64,000 bases of DNA. Source: Aphis gossypii. Its lineage: Eukaryota > Arthropoda > Insecta > Hemiptera > Aphididae. The notes under the pieces are model-generated. The model was not told the DNA's origin. It did not search any database and worked only from the letters and a program-made list of their open reading frames with translations. Each line of letters begins with the position of its first letter. Position 1 is the stretch's first letter. A program made the translations under genes and the position numbers. The DNA is taken from NCBI RefSeq assembly GCF_020184175.1, contig NC_065532.1:29264001-29328000 (forward strand), written 5' to 3'. This document shows positions 53,180 through 64,000 of this stretch, piece after piece.

Positions 53180-55289
53180 TTGGTGGCTACTTGAAGCTAA
53201 AATTAACTATATTAAAGTATAAATATATTAATATATATAGATATTTTAATTCATTAATTTGTCTTTTTATAATAAAAAAAAAATAAAAAATTGGATAATT
53301 TACTAATATGCCTACATATTTTTATTTTATAAAATTATATACTTACTATATTAAATCTTTATCTAATCCACGAATAAAATTATAAATAGCGGAATGATCA
53401 ACCATCGTTATCGAGAACTATTTGGATATTATCATTTATCAGGCACTCAGTGAGTAGTGACTAGTGTTATCTACACTAGTCGCTGTACCTATTTTCAATA
53501 AATAATTTTACCATAGCAAATATTATGTTATAGATCTATATGTATACTTATTATTGTTGTGTATTAGAAAATCAGGTATATTGCTTTTAACTTTAAAGCA
53601 TTTACAGAACCAGGAATTAAGACTCAATGACACTATGGAATAAACAAATTTTTCATTTCAATGTCTAAAATATACCTATATTAATAGGTTATTATAAACA
53701 TTTAAAAAAAAAAAAAAAAAAATGAAAATATACACAAGTAAACTTTTAATAAGTTAAATAATAATAATAGATAGCTAGGTCTACAATTAAAATAGTTAAT
53801 GAAGTTTTGGTTTCTTTAAAAAAAAAATTAATTGTTATAGGTAGGTACATAATATGTATCTATATATTTCTATTTAAATAGGTATCTGATTATGGCAAAT
53901 AGTTTTTTATCTTTTCTTCTAACTTAATATCTGTAGTCAAATCAGATACAATGAATAATATCTACACATTTTTCATGAATAATGATGATTTCAAATAATT
54001 GTTTACACGTATTATAGACAGAAAATATAATTTTACATTATTTGTATTTATTTTGACTAAGGTACTGGTACACATTACACATAGGTATATTATGTTAAAA
54101 TTACTTTTATGTTTGGTAATGACGTTTCTTGAAACAGTAAAAACCATGTGATGAGTTATTACTTTTTTTTTCAACTAATAAGCATTTGATAATAAATTAT
54201 TAACGTCACGATTTCAATTTATAAATTATTTTTAACTGTGTCATTGTAATTCTTAAAAAAATTAATAATTTGTATAAATTTCTATTGTATGTATCATTAA
54301 ATTTTTTTGGAATAATAATACTTTAAATGTTTCCGTCCCTCAACACTCACTATTGCCGCTTACAGTCAATGATCCTTTTGTGCCCAGGTTAAAGCGGCCT
54401 TGAACATTTATTATTATAATACTAATATAATATACTATCTATTATACTAGGTAATATTTCATTTATTATTTATACTTCATCGAGGTACATATTGTGCCTA
54501 TTATACCTATTACCCATACAATACGGATCAGTGATTACCAACTGCCAAGAGAAGACTGAGAAGTGCTATGATAAATTCTTTTTAACGTGTATAGATTGTG
54601 TGAAAATCAGCAGATTTCTATTTCTCAGAGGCTGTCGTAATATCAATAATACCTGTGGCTTTCTTATTATTATACCTATAGATTTACTAGGTATTTATTT
54701 AATATACAACCTACCTAGTACCTAGTACCTATATAGTGGCTACTACAGCCTATAGGTTATAGGAAATACGGGCGTGTTATAAAGAGTGTACAGACAACTC
54801 GATTGCTCTCTTTTGTTTATTTTTTTACTCGGAAAAATTATATTACGATTTCATAGCAATCTAACAATATTTTTCTTCCCCAATATAGGATAATTTACTA
54901 AGAAGAAATATAATAATGTGTACTGGGAAATTGTTTTCACAATCATAATTAATAGTTGGAATAGATAGAGACGAGTGGACGTAAGTATTAGATGTGCAGT
55001 ATATCAAGTAATGGGTAATGGGTGTGTGTAGATGTGAAGAAACAATGAACATAACATATTATTTTATTTTATGTATTTTAATTTTTAAGCGCAAGTTATT
55101 GTTGTGTATTTTAATCTGTAGAAAGGAAAGACGAGAATGCGAGTAATATCAAATCTAAATAAATGTACAATAATTTATTTGTTCATTGAATAATTAAATT
55201 CTTACCAATAAAAACGCTTTCATTGAGTGTTTCTCGTATCATTGAGTAGACATTATAATAGTCAATATTTATAAATTAAATTAAAATTA

Positions 55290-55345
55290 AACGATGATTA
55301 ATTGCATATGAAAATTGATTCTGAGTGAAGACGGTCATCAAATTA
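55290..55345 (+). repeat. Dispersed repeat family fragment
   Basis: AAACGATGATTAATTGCATA, TGAAAATTGATTCTGAGTGA and AGACGG form a truncated copy of the family whose core is GATTCTGA(A/G)(C/T)GGAGACGG. A TAGGTACCTA palindrome follows at 55349-55358. Confidence 0.5.
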
Positions 55346-55359
55346 TATTAGGTACCTAT

Positions 55360-58080
55360 ATTATCTATATATTTGCTATTAACTATATAGTAATTTATTT
55401 TACCGTTGTCTATTAGTAGAGTACGGTAATTTAAATAATTATTGCCAAAAAATTACATTTATTATATTATTAATTTTTAATTATTATAATAGTAGGTAGG
55501 TATATAATATTTTAGTATATTATATTATAAAAATATATTATAATATAAGACTTTGGTATATTGGTATAAATATAGGGAATAGCCCTAAATCTATTTAAGA
55601 CATTTTGAAAATGTCATTGTAATATTGTGTACCTATTTATAACAAATTGATATAGTTACCATGGAGTTTTAAATTTCCACAAAAAATATTTTTGAATTAC
55701 TTACTAAAAGAAAACTAAATTTAAATTCATGATTTATTTTTCATTTATCTAATTATATCTTATTGTATTCTCTACAATTTGAACCAATTCTGGAGTTTTA
55801 GTAAAAATCATTTTGGAGGTTTTTCATCGCTATGGTTGTTTCTAAGTTAGAAAAATATACACCTGTATCATCTGCAAAAGTAGCTAAGCAAGTGTGTTAG
55901 TAGTTTAAGGAATATCAGTTGTACATAAAATATGTTGTATAATGTAGGGGTGAGGACACTGCTTTGCGGTAAACCTGCTTTCATAATATAAGATGGACTC
56001 CGGACAGTTCTTCTTCGGAACGTATCATAAATGTACCTATGATGGTCGAGAAAGGATTTGAGGACGTTTTTGAGTTACATAGAAAAAAAAATAAATTGAT
56101 TTAGTCTTTCCTTAATTTCTGTTTTATTTCCCCCCCCCTCCCCGTTATTACGACAAATACTGCTGGGAAGTTTTTTTTTTGATCTTTCTAGAGTATAATC
56201 TAGATCTAATTTTTCTACAAAAATCACCGTCTACGTTCAAAATCTAACCGTTTAAAGTTTCTTCCCACATGAAAAAAATAAAAATGGAGATTTGAATAAA
56301 TAAATACATTTATTCCCCTGAAATCTAAAAGACCATAAATTATTGTAAAATGATATACGTAATGATAAATATAACATTTGTTTATTTGTAAAAATAAAAA
56401 ATATAAAAAGTAAAATACATAGGTACAAATTTAAAACAATATATGTATGGTTATATAATATATATTATTCCTTATATAAATTATAACTTATAAGCATTAT
56501 ATAGCTTATAATGAGAAAAATATTACTACATATTGTGTGGTTAAAAAAGTAACGTTAAATATAATTAAGTAGTTAAATGTAACTAGATAAGAAATAAGTA
56601 TATCTTCAAAATGTTGTAAATAATAGTTATAACTGTAATAAAATAAATATCGGTGTGGGTGCGTACGTTATTGAGTTTACTGACTTTATGATTAAACAGT
56701 AGGTACATAGAAGCAAATTTAACAATAAATAATAATTTTATCAATAATTGTCTCTTCTTTCAAAATAACATTAGATAGAATTATATTAGATTTCAGAATT
56801 TTGGAATTATATACAAAATGATTATTTATTGTTATTATTCTTTGTTGACGGAAAAACACAGTGATGGATAGAAATTAAATTGCGATCAAATACGTATTTT
56901 TGAAATTCTAGTGGTCCAATAGTCAACAAAAAATCAAAGTATTAACATACTATTTAATAGCTGGTATTCATATTACATTTAATAAATTTGTTCATTATAA
57001 AAAATAAAAACATTTAAGTATTAGGTACAAAGAGTTTTTAAAAAAGTTAATAATTATATTTTTTTCTATCCTAATTAACTATAGTTTTAAATATTTAAAA
57101 AAACCTACGTTTGATTTATTTAGATGTCTTAAAAAAAATCTCGATTTAACAAAAATCTATGTTTTCAAATGTCTACATATAGCTCAAAAAGATAAGCAAT
57201 TATAATATCATGTAATTAAAAATGCTATAATATAAATAATGGAGTGATATTTTCAAGTACCTATCTATACTAATTTTTACGATGCTAATAAAATTTATAT
57301 TTGGTCAAAAATTGACGTATTAATTAATAATTATTATATATATTTCGTTTATAATTTTTCACTTTATTCTATTAGTTATTTTCAGTTATTTTATGAATGT
57401 ACTGGGAATTGTTTTAGTTGACAAATAGAAAACTACTGTATATAGTGTATACCCATTTTTATAATAAAAATTACTGTATACTAGTATACCTACATCTAAT
57501 AACATTTATTACCATAATAATAATCAATAACAAACAAAATAATAATAAAAAAGCTAAGAATTAAATATTTTTTAAAATTTCGACATTTAGCATTGGTGCC
57601 ACATTTTGGAAAATTCTAGAGGTCTTCGGTTGTACTTGTCTGGTGTACCTATATACCAGACGGACAAAGTATACGCGAAGCATTGATAATCTATTACCAT
57701 TTTTTATAACATATGTGCTTATATTGTTTGTAATTTTTTTTGTATAGATTAAATATTTGTTTTCAAAAGTAGTTCAACATTATTGTGTAGCGTGTTACAG
57801 TTTAGTTATATCTGTATCTATACTGATAATTTTTGTCTTGATAATATGAAGGTCATCAATTAAATTAGGTGCCTATATTAAATTTTGTTTACTTTTGTTT
57901 TAAGCCTACTACTATCTACCTGGCTAGTGGCTACCAACACAACACACACTGCCGAAAAATTATCTAGACATTATAGAGTTCAATAATTTGTTATTTTAAT
58001 ATAAGTTAAATAGTTATTTGCATGTGTTTGATAGGTCATTTATCGATTGCGGGTTCAATCATTCGCCGCCAATACTGATA
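55360..58080. other. Intronic AT-rich DNA
   Basis: No exon or RNA is seen. A C-rich run (CCCCCCCCTCCCC) at about 56130-56142 and a short hairpin at about 57638-57664 (GTCTGGTGTA facing TATACCAGAC) are the only distinct marks. Confidence 0.4.
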
Positions 58081-58097
58081 TTGAAATAATTGTGGAC

Positions 58098-58292
58098 CAG
58101 TGTTTCTTAAACTTTTTGAGCTCACAGAACACTAGACAATAATATTATTTTATGTGGAACCCCTATGAAAATTGTTTTCAAAAAATGTGGGTATATTAAA
58201 ATATTATACGATGATAAACGGTAACAGTAACCACTACACGTGGAATACTTATAAATAATCTCCACAGAACCCTCATAGTTTAAGAAACACTG
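58098..58292. mobile_element. hAT-like MITE with diverged target duplication
   Basis: It begins CAGTGTTTCTTAAACTTTTT and ends AGTTTAAGAAACACTG, near-perfect inverted termini. The flanks are TTGTGGAC (58090-58097) and TTATAGAC (58293-58300), a 6-of-8 match as expected for an older insertion. Internal GGAACCCC and AGAACCCTC mirror each other near the two ends. Length is 195 bp, non-coding. The frame at 58273-58458 partly overlaps its end. Confidence 0.88.
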
Positions 58293-59090
58293 TTATAGAC
58301 TTTATAGAAATAACAACATTATTAATAATGCACGTGTCTTTAAATTGTTCGACTATAGAAACAGTATGCCTAAATGATCCTAAGTTTGCACGAAACTCAG
58401 CTAAGGCGCTGATATAATTCCGTCGTTGAATATAACTGACCACCGAACTTATACTCAATCGTAGTTAGTATTTAATGGCTTGGCAACACATCATTGTGCC
58501 GTTCTTGCTATTTTTTTATTATATTTTTGTCACAAAATATACAGTTATTATTCTATAAATTGAAAAATCAAATGATATAAAACAACAAATTTACTTCTGA
58601 AATCATTACAAATTATAAAAGCAGATACTTATAGGTATTTAAAATTAAAATTATTAGGTGTAGGTACTACAATATTAATACTCTATACTTTTACAAACAT
58701 ATTATATTTAGGTGATTACATATTGTAAAATTATCGAGTAACTTAGCTTTATTAAAAATATATCTGACGTGACTTATTTATAGGTATAACTTTGATAATA
58801 ATTTTTGATAGAATTTCAAGTGTGGAAATTCAAATACTTCATGTTCTGCTGTAGTCAACAACGGAACGAAATGATGCAAATATTGATAATGTGCTGGACC
58901 CTGTATGATGAGATTTTTTTATACTTACCTATACTTAATATAATAATATAATATAATCATTAATCACCATAGATTCATAGGCCACAGAATAAAACGTTTC
59001 ACTTGTTTCTATATTTTGTTAATATTGTTTGGTAAACTCAATTAAAATGTCTGTCATTACTCATTCCTACCACCATAATAATAATAAACT

Positions 59091-59123
59091 CCAATGTAAA
59101 ATATAATATACATTTTACATTGG
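59091..59123. repeat. 33-bp near-perfect palindrome
   Basis: CCAATGTAAAAT faces ATTTTACATTGG across nine bases. It would form a strong hairpin in RNA or cruciform in DNA. Length and isolation make a miRNA unlikely; it may be a tiny foldback remnant. Confidence 0.75.
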
Positions 59124-61081
59124 TATTATTGTTTTTTAAATAAAATAATAATAGGTACTTAAATATAAATTAAGTTGGTACTTACAATAAATATTTAAAT
59201 TTCTATTTTTTTATAATGTGGATGGCAAACATTTTTGATTTATCATGTTAACATTTAGAATAGTGCAACGCGATAATGCAATGTATAGGTACAACCAATA
59301 TAGTATAATATATAGTATATACCTATATTATACCTATGTTTTTTTTCAAAAGTTATATTTTAGATATATGTTAAAACCAATTATAAATTGTTTTGCTCGT
59401 TACAGAAAAACAATTCTGAAAACTAGTCACTGGATAAACATAAAATCTGCTAAACGTATATTTTGTCACGCATGTAGATATAAAACTTTAAAGAAGGGCG
59501 TCAATTTCTAAGCTATAATGCAGTAAACTATAAGTGAACCTTTTAAGTATAAAAATCAGATTTCAAAAGAGTAATTACTTAGTTAATTAGTTACCTAATA
59601 GTCCTATTATAAGTTATTTAAAGTTGTGAATTTTTAATAAATGGAGTAGCAGACCTGCAATATTTTACGAAATTCCTACCTAACCTTTGCTTACTCCACT
59701 TGACTTCACTCGTAAAAACTTTAAATACCTAGTTATAAATTATAATAATAATTAACTGCTCATTTTAAATTAGATTATATATATATTTATATATAGTATA
59801 AGTACATACCTAAATCTAAATTCTCAAAAAAATAGTCTGATTTAGAATATGAAACAAAAATTATACTGTTGTCATTTAGCAAAGCAAAAACCTAAAAATG
59901 GTAGATTTGTAAGGTTAAACATACTATTTTTTAATGAATTTAAATTAGGTATCACCCAATTATCATGCGTTTTCAAAAGGATATAAATACTTTTTGAGGC
60001 AATGAATGCTATTTCTTCTAAAAAAAAAAACACTATAGGTACATTATTTTCTCTCCATATATTCATGATTTATAGATAGAATATATTTTTGTGTACATTA
60101 CGATATAGCAAGGGAACCATGTTTACTATTGCAAATTTGAACATTAAGAAATATTCTGTGTAAACAAGTTTAATATTATTTTTCATATAATTTTGTAAAA
60201 GGTAGACGATACATGAAAATTTCAACATATTATTATAATCGCAATCTTTGTAGTATAATATAGTTTGGTCGAGAATGGTTGTTGACTGTTGTTTATTCGA
60301 ACAGCGATTTGTGCGCAAAAGTAGGACAGAGGCGGCAGTCATATATATATTAATCCACTATTTTGAAACTTTCAAGGCTTCAGGAATAAAGATTTCTTAT
60401 TGGAGAAAAACATAGTACTTAAATATCCCTACTTATATTTTACCAAAACTCTTACTGTGTCTATGATCAACCAATTATATGTGTACATATTAAATGGTTA
60501 TAGTGTTTACAGTTTGATGTCTTGTACTTCTGCCAAGGATATTTATCGAGAAATAAATATTAAAACATTATTGGCCATTACGAAAACTTAAATTATTCTA
60601 ATCGACGAGAAAATATTCAAAATAAATTATGTGTATAAATATAATTCATGATTAATATTATTCAACAGACTTGTTTTAAATTTGTGTTTGTATATTTTTA
60701 TTATATTATTTAATTTAACTAGCTAATTTTTGGGCAGTATCAGAACTATACATAAATGTTTGCTATAAATATATAATAGCTAGGTTTCGAGTGTACCTCA
60801 TCATTGAGTGCTTTGGTCACTGTGATTGTATTAAAACTTAAAAGGTGACCGCTGACCATATTTATTAAACAAAAAAGAGGGAACAAACAATGCTGACTTA
60901 ACTCTACAAATTACATTAAAAAAAAAAATTATTTAATAACCTTAGATTCCGAGAAGGAGAATGAATTTATAAAAAAAATTGTGGTCAATTGGTTAACATT
61001 TTGCTGTAGGTATAGTACTATAGTATAGGTATAGGTATCGACTGGACCTAGAACATAGAGTATATCATCGTATAATAAATG

Positions 61082-61990
61082 ATCGGGTAATAGATGTGTT
61101 AAATTTTAACGCAATGATAGGTATCATTGTATAGGGAAAACGATTCTGAACGGTGATTTTTCAGCCAAGGATATTTTTTCCATTGGGTGGTAAAAAAGGT
61201 GGTTTATGTTTTGATGAAAAACAATAGGTGCACTGACGTATGTTTCAAGTCTAATGACTAGTAATTTTAACTATAGCAAAAATCTAAAGTTAGATGATAG
61301 TAAATTTTTATTTTACTAATGAATTTTTGATTTCGTAAAAATTTAAACTTAAAATAATTTTTTTTTAATTGGCTGACACAACTTCTTTTATAATTATTAT
61401 AAAACAAACTTATTGAAAATCTTGTATTCAATTTTCAATTCTTAGCTACTTGTACAAAATTTTTTATAAATTTTTAGTAACAAAATAATTTGCAAATATT
61501 CATGATTTTTAAGATTTTTTTAATATATGAATTTCAAACGCTAATAAAAAAAAATAATGTGCCTAAATTGTATTTATCGTTAGGTTTTAAAATTTCACTT
61601 TTTTGTGACATTTTTTTGAAAATCGGAAACCACCCCTGATGTTTGAAATTGAAGGACTATTTCGATAAGTATTATGGTATACACAGATAAACAAAAAAAA
61701 ACCCACACACTCACATTGTAGAATCAATACATTCATCACTCCGTTTAAAATCTAAAAATTAAAGAAAAACGGGAAATTTTATGATAAACCAGTTCAATAA
61801 AATGTATTTCTTTATTTGTTATAATTCAAAAATTAATAACCGTAGAAACTTGAAATTTTCACTTATTATTAGTATTTATAAAATCATTTTCTATGTATGA
61901 TAAAATTTTCGAAATATGTTGACACTCTGAGCTATTTATAAATATTATAAATTTTTGATTTTTTTTTTTTTGATAAATGTCAATTAAAAT
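61082..61990 (+). repeat. Dispersed repeat family copy (plus orientation, long)
   Basis: The ordered blocks TAGATGTGTTAAATTTTAAC, CAATGATAGGTATCATTGTA, ACGATTCTGAACGGTGATTT, GGTGGTTTATGTTTTGATG and CATGATTTTTAAGA match the reverse complement of 20340-20935. From about 61720 a second module (ATACATTCATCACTCCGTTT, then CCGTAGAAACTTGAAATTTTCAC) continues; the same module start appears at 15303 and, diverged, at 34980. No ORF with a recognisable product exists in it. Confidence 0.6.
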
Positions 61991-62149
61991 TTTTTTGCAG
62001 TGTAGAAATGCTTGAACAATGAACATGTATACAAAACTCCCCATAATTCTAATTACCTATTAATTACTAAATATTATTCAAATTAACATGCCTAGCATAG
62101 TTTTTTACTAATAGTATATGTAAAAGTTACAAAAATTATAATGTAATAA

Positions 62150-62850
62150 CTAGGACTCGGATTTTAAAGCATATGCTTCTTTTTTTTTATACATATGAGA
62201 TAGAAATATAATTTTTATACATAAATTTGTTTTACATCGTTATTTGATTCCAAATAAACCAATTTATTTTTATTTTTTAAATTATTTTAGCCGTGGGTTT
62301 TTATATACGTTTATTGTGCTATTGTAATACAAATAAATTAATTAATAAGAAATGTGAAAGCTCAGAATGCAGATATTGGATTACCTATTATTGTTTTCGT
62401 TATCGGCTTGTTTATTAAATGTATTAAAAGTATAGATTTAAGATTATCTATAAATATATTACCTTTAATAGCCCTCAGTACCTATACGGCCAGTATGTCT
62501 GTAACATCGATGTCGACCATTTCAAAATTTAAGATTTAGTGTTGTAATTTGAAATCTCTTGTATGATGTATGCATCTATCACTTCAGAAGATGTAGAGAG
62601 TTCGTTTTTATGTATAAAAATATTCTGTCGGACAATAGAGTCAGTTTCAACACTAATACATGGTAGTTAATCATTTTTTTTAAAATTTAAATTAACTTTT
62701 CAATTTTTTTTATTCATTTTTATAAGTAGTTTATGATAAATTTTAGTCATGTTTTTTTAAAAAATAAATATACTTCCTTTTTGCTTTTTTAAAACAGTTG
62801 TGTGCTTTTTTTTGTTGCTTATTATGTTTTAAAACCCGAGCCTTAGTATA
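62150..62850. mobile_element. TIR DNA transposon, non-autonomous, copy 2
   Basis: The left end reads ACTAGGACTCGGATTTTAAA with GCATATGC following. The right end, reverse-complemented, reads ACTAAGGCTCGGGTTTTAAA with ACATAATAAGC following. These match the termini of the element at 15131-15914. A possible AATAACTA duplication lies at 62145-62152 and 62850-62857, but its overlap with the termini makes it uncertain. The 61-codon frame at 62354-62539 inside it is not recognisable as a transposase. Confidence 0.6.
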
Positions 62851-63208
62851 ATAACTAATAATGAATAGGTACTAACTTTCTAAGTTGTAATCTAATTCTA
62901 ATAGTACTGTAAGTGGATTGGATTGTCGAAAGTTGGGAAAAAGTAAAATTGTTATTTTTAGATAACTAGAGAGAAAAATATTTTTTAGATAAATATTAGT
63001 GTAAATCACTTATAAATTATAATTCATAATTACTCCGAGTATGCAGATATGTTAATTATAGATTCTATAGGAGGAATTTCGTTTAATTAAAAATTCTAAA
63101 TATATTGTTATTTTAATAACTTTATAAACACAAAAGTAAAATACTGTGATTAATAAATTATTATTAATTTACTGACTTATAAAATATAAAAAATAAGTAA
63201 AAAATATA

Positions 63209-63280
63209 TTCCGGTACCGGGAATCGAACCCGAGCCTCCTGGGTGAAAGCCAGGTATCCTAGCCACTAGACCATACCGGA
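63209..63280 (-). tRNA. tRNA-Glu (TTC), second identical copy
   Basis: The 72-base sequence is identical to the tRNA at 53108-53179, with the same acceptor stem (TCCGGTA/TACCGGA), anticodon TTC and intact A and B boxes. A minus-strand T6 run follows within about 12 bases (plus-strand A run at 63199-63204). The flanks differ beyond a few bases, so either the duplication is old with the gene body under selection, or the copies are kept alike by gene conversion. Orientation is the same as the first copy, 10.1 kb away, again antisense to the transporter gene. Confidence 0.97.
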
Positions 63281-63509
63281 TTGATGGGATCCCTTTGTTT
63301 ACTAATTTAATTTAATTATATATTTTAATAAATATCTATAAATTCTTTTATTTAAATTTGTCTTATAGTTTGATAGTTTTACATTTTAACCTCAATATAA
63401 CTGTTATGAACAGTAAAAATTAAGTAGATACAATTATAATATCGCAACGCTAAATACCCAAAGTACATATTTAAAAATGGTACTATTATTCATTCTTATT
63501 ATTATTTAA

Positions 63510-63860
63510 AAGGACGTCATACTCACATGTGTTACTCCGTCTTACAAACGATGATACATAGAACATTTACGCTCAGCAGATCAAGTGTAGCTCCATTAGT
63601 TTAAAAATTAGAGTAAATCGAACTATTATGAAACTTGATGGTATTGTCTGTGTCCGTATGTTGTATTCTTTTACGATTATTCAATTTTATAGAAAGTTAT
63701 GTGCATATAATAGAGCGTAAATTATAAACGCTCATTAAGTACTTACTTAAAAATTGAATAATCGTAAAAAAATCCAACATACGAACAGTAACTTTACTAT
63801 GTAATGTACTTGTAAGATGGAACAACACACGCGGGTATGGTGTTCTCATAACAAATTGGT
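63510..63860. repeat. Foldback element, copy 2
   Basis: The outer left GTCATACTCACATGTGTTAC followed by TCCGTCTTACAAAC mirrors the right side, whose reverse complement reads ACCATACCCGCGTGTGTTGT and then TCCATCTTACAAGTAC. Inner arms with CGTATGTTG, TTTTACGATTATTCAATTTT (63654-63691) and their complement (63752-63790) form a strong hairpin. The left half shares CGCTCAGCAGATCA and TTAGTTTAAAAATTA with the 4.2 kb copy. It is non-coding. Confidence 0.75.
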
Positions 63861-64000
63861 GTCTTCATAAAAAAAAAAAACTTACAAAAAAACTACTTCT
63901 AAGGTAATAATAACGATTTTCCTATATTTATATTCATATATATTTTTTATTGGTAGCCCGCTTGTGTATCTATCAACTACAGGGTTAGATAAAATAATCA

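Larger units (their letters stand above)
51097..64000 (+). other. Third intron of the transporter gene, at least 12.9 kb, open at the window end
   Basis: After the donor at 51096 the next CAT exon should begin with an AASVARAWSGY-like sequence completing the third-helix region. I see no such coding sequence on the plus strand up to 64000. The interval holds microsatellites, two antisense tRNA-Glu genes, a hAT-like MITE, a TIR element, a foldback element and dispersed-repeat copies, all listed separately. Other frames (53962-54174, 54492-54725, 59245-59511, 60070-60342 and so on) are chance ORFs. Confidence 0.7.

Noticed and set aside
58044..58070. GCGGGTTCAATCATTCGCCGCC resembling a tRNA 3' half
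   Set aside because: The upstream 50 bases give no A box or anticodon arm.
60070..60342. 90-codon minus-strand ORF
   Set aside because: It has Asn/Lys/Tyr-rich chance composition, no splice or promoter signals, and is intronic.

Overview
This is a eukaryotic, insect-like window, most probably from an aphid. It is very AT-rich, coding sequence is confined to short exons with consensus GT..AG borders, the intergenic DNA and introns are full of small non-autonomous DNA transposons, and the palindrome TAGGTACCTA recurs far more often than base composition predicts. The aphid assignment is an inference from overall sequence character and from resemblance to insect proteins. Nearly all the listed open reading frames of 60-140 codons are chance ORFs in AT-rich DNA.

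Left part (1 to about 10.3 kb): the clearest gene signal is the start of a leftward (minus-strand) gene. A compact, GC-richer promoter-like block with a perfect CRE palindrome (10018-10025) lies upstream of a short putative noncoding exon with a consensus donor at 9945. A coding exon (9562-9463) follows, starting with ATG and encoding 33 residues before a consensus GTAAGT donor. I do not recognise the protein and could not find its next exon. Further left are a decayed MULE-type transposase (about 2484-3130) and two long-inverted-repeat foldback elements.

Middle part (10.3-39 kb): no convincing protein gene. It holds four hAT-like elements with matching 8-bp target duplications (16911-17144, 22559-22857, 23772-25276, 27283-27491), a 144-bp double foldback (17337-17480), a TIR element (about 15131-15914), a hexanucleotide microsatellite at 37.06 kb, and an unassigned GC-richer block at 28.1-28.44 kb that could be a leftward first exon.

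Right part (39-64 kb): the 5' portion of a cationic amino acid transporter gene (SLC7 family, CAT4-like), transcribed rightward. A CpG-rich block at about 39.0-39.8 kb ends in a consensus donor at 39802 and is the probable promoter and noncoding first exon. The first coding exon is 45580-45748 (ATG at 45601) and the second is 50848-51096. No later exon is visible, so the third intron runs at least 12.9 kb to the window end. That intron contains two identical tRNA-Glu(TTC) genes on the opposite strand (53108-53179 and 63209-63280), a (GT)n tract just after the splice donor, a hAT-like MITE and several dispersed-repeat copies.

I see no CRISPR array, operon, rRNA gene, virus or bacterial insert, and no clear novel multi-gene system. 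The most useful leads are the unidentified leftward gene, the tRNA-Glu pair inside the transporter intron, the autonomous-size hAT relic, and the foldback and TIR repeat families.
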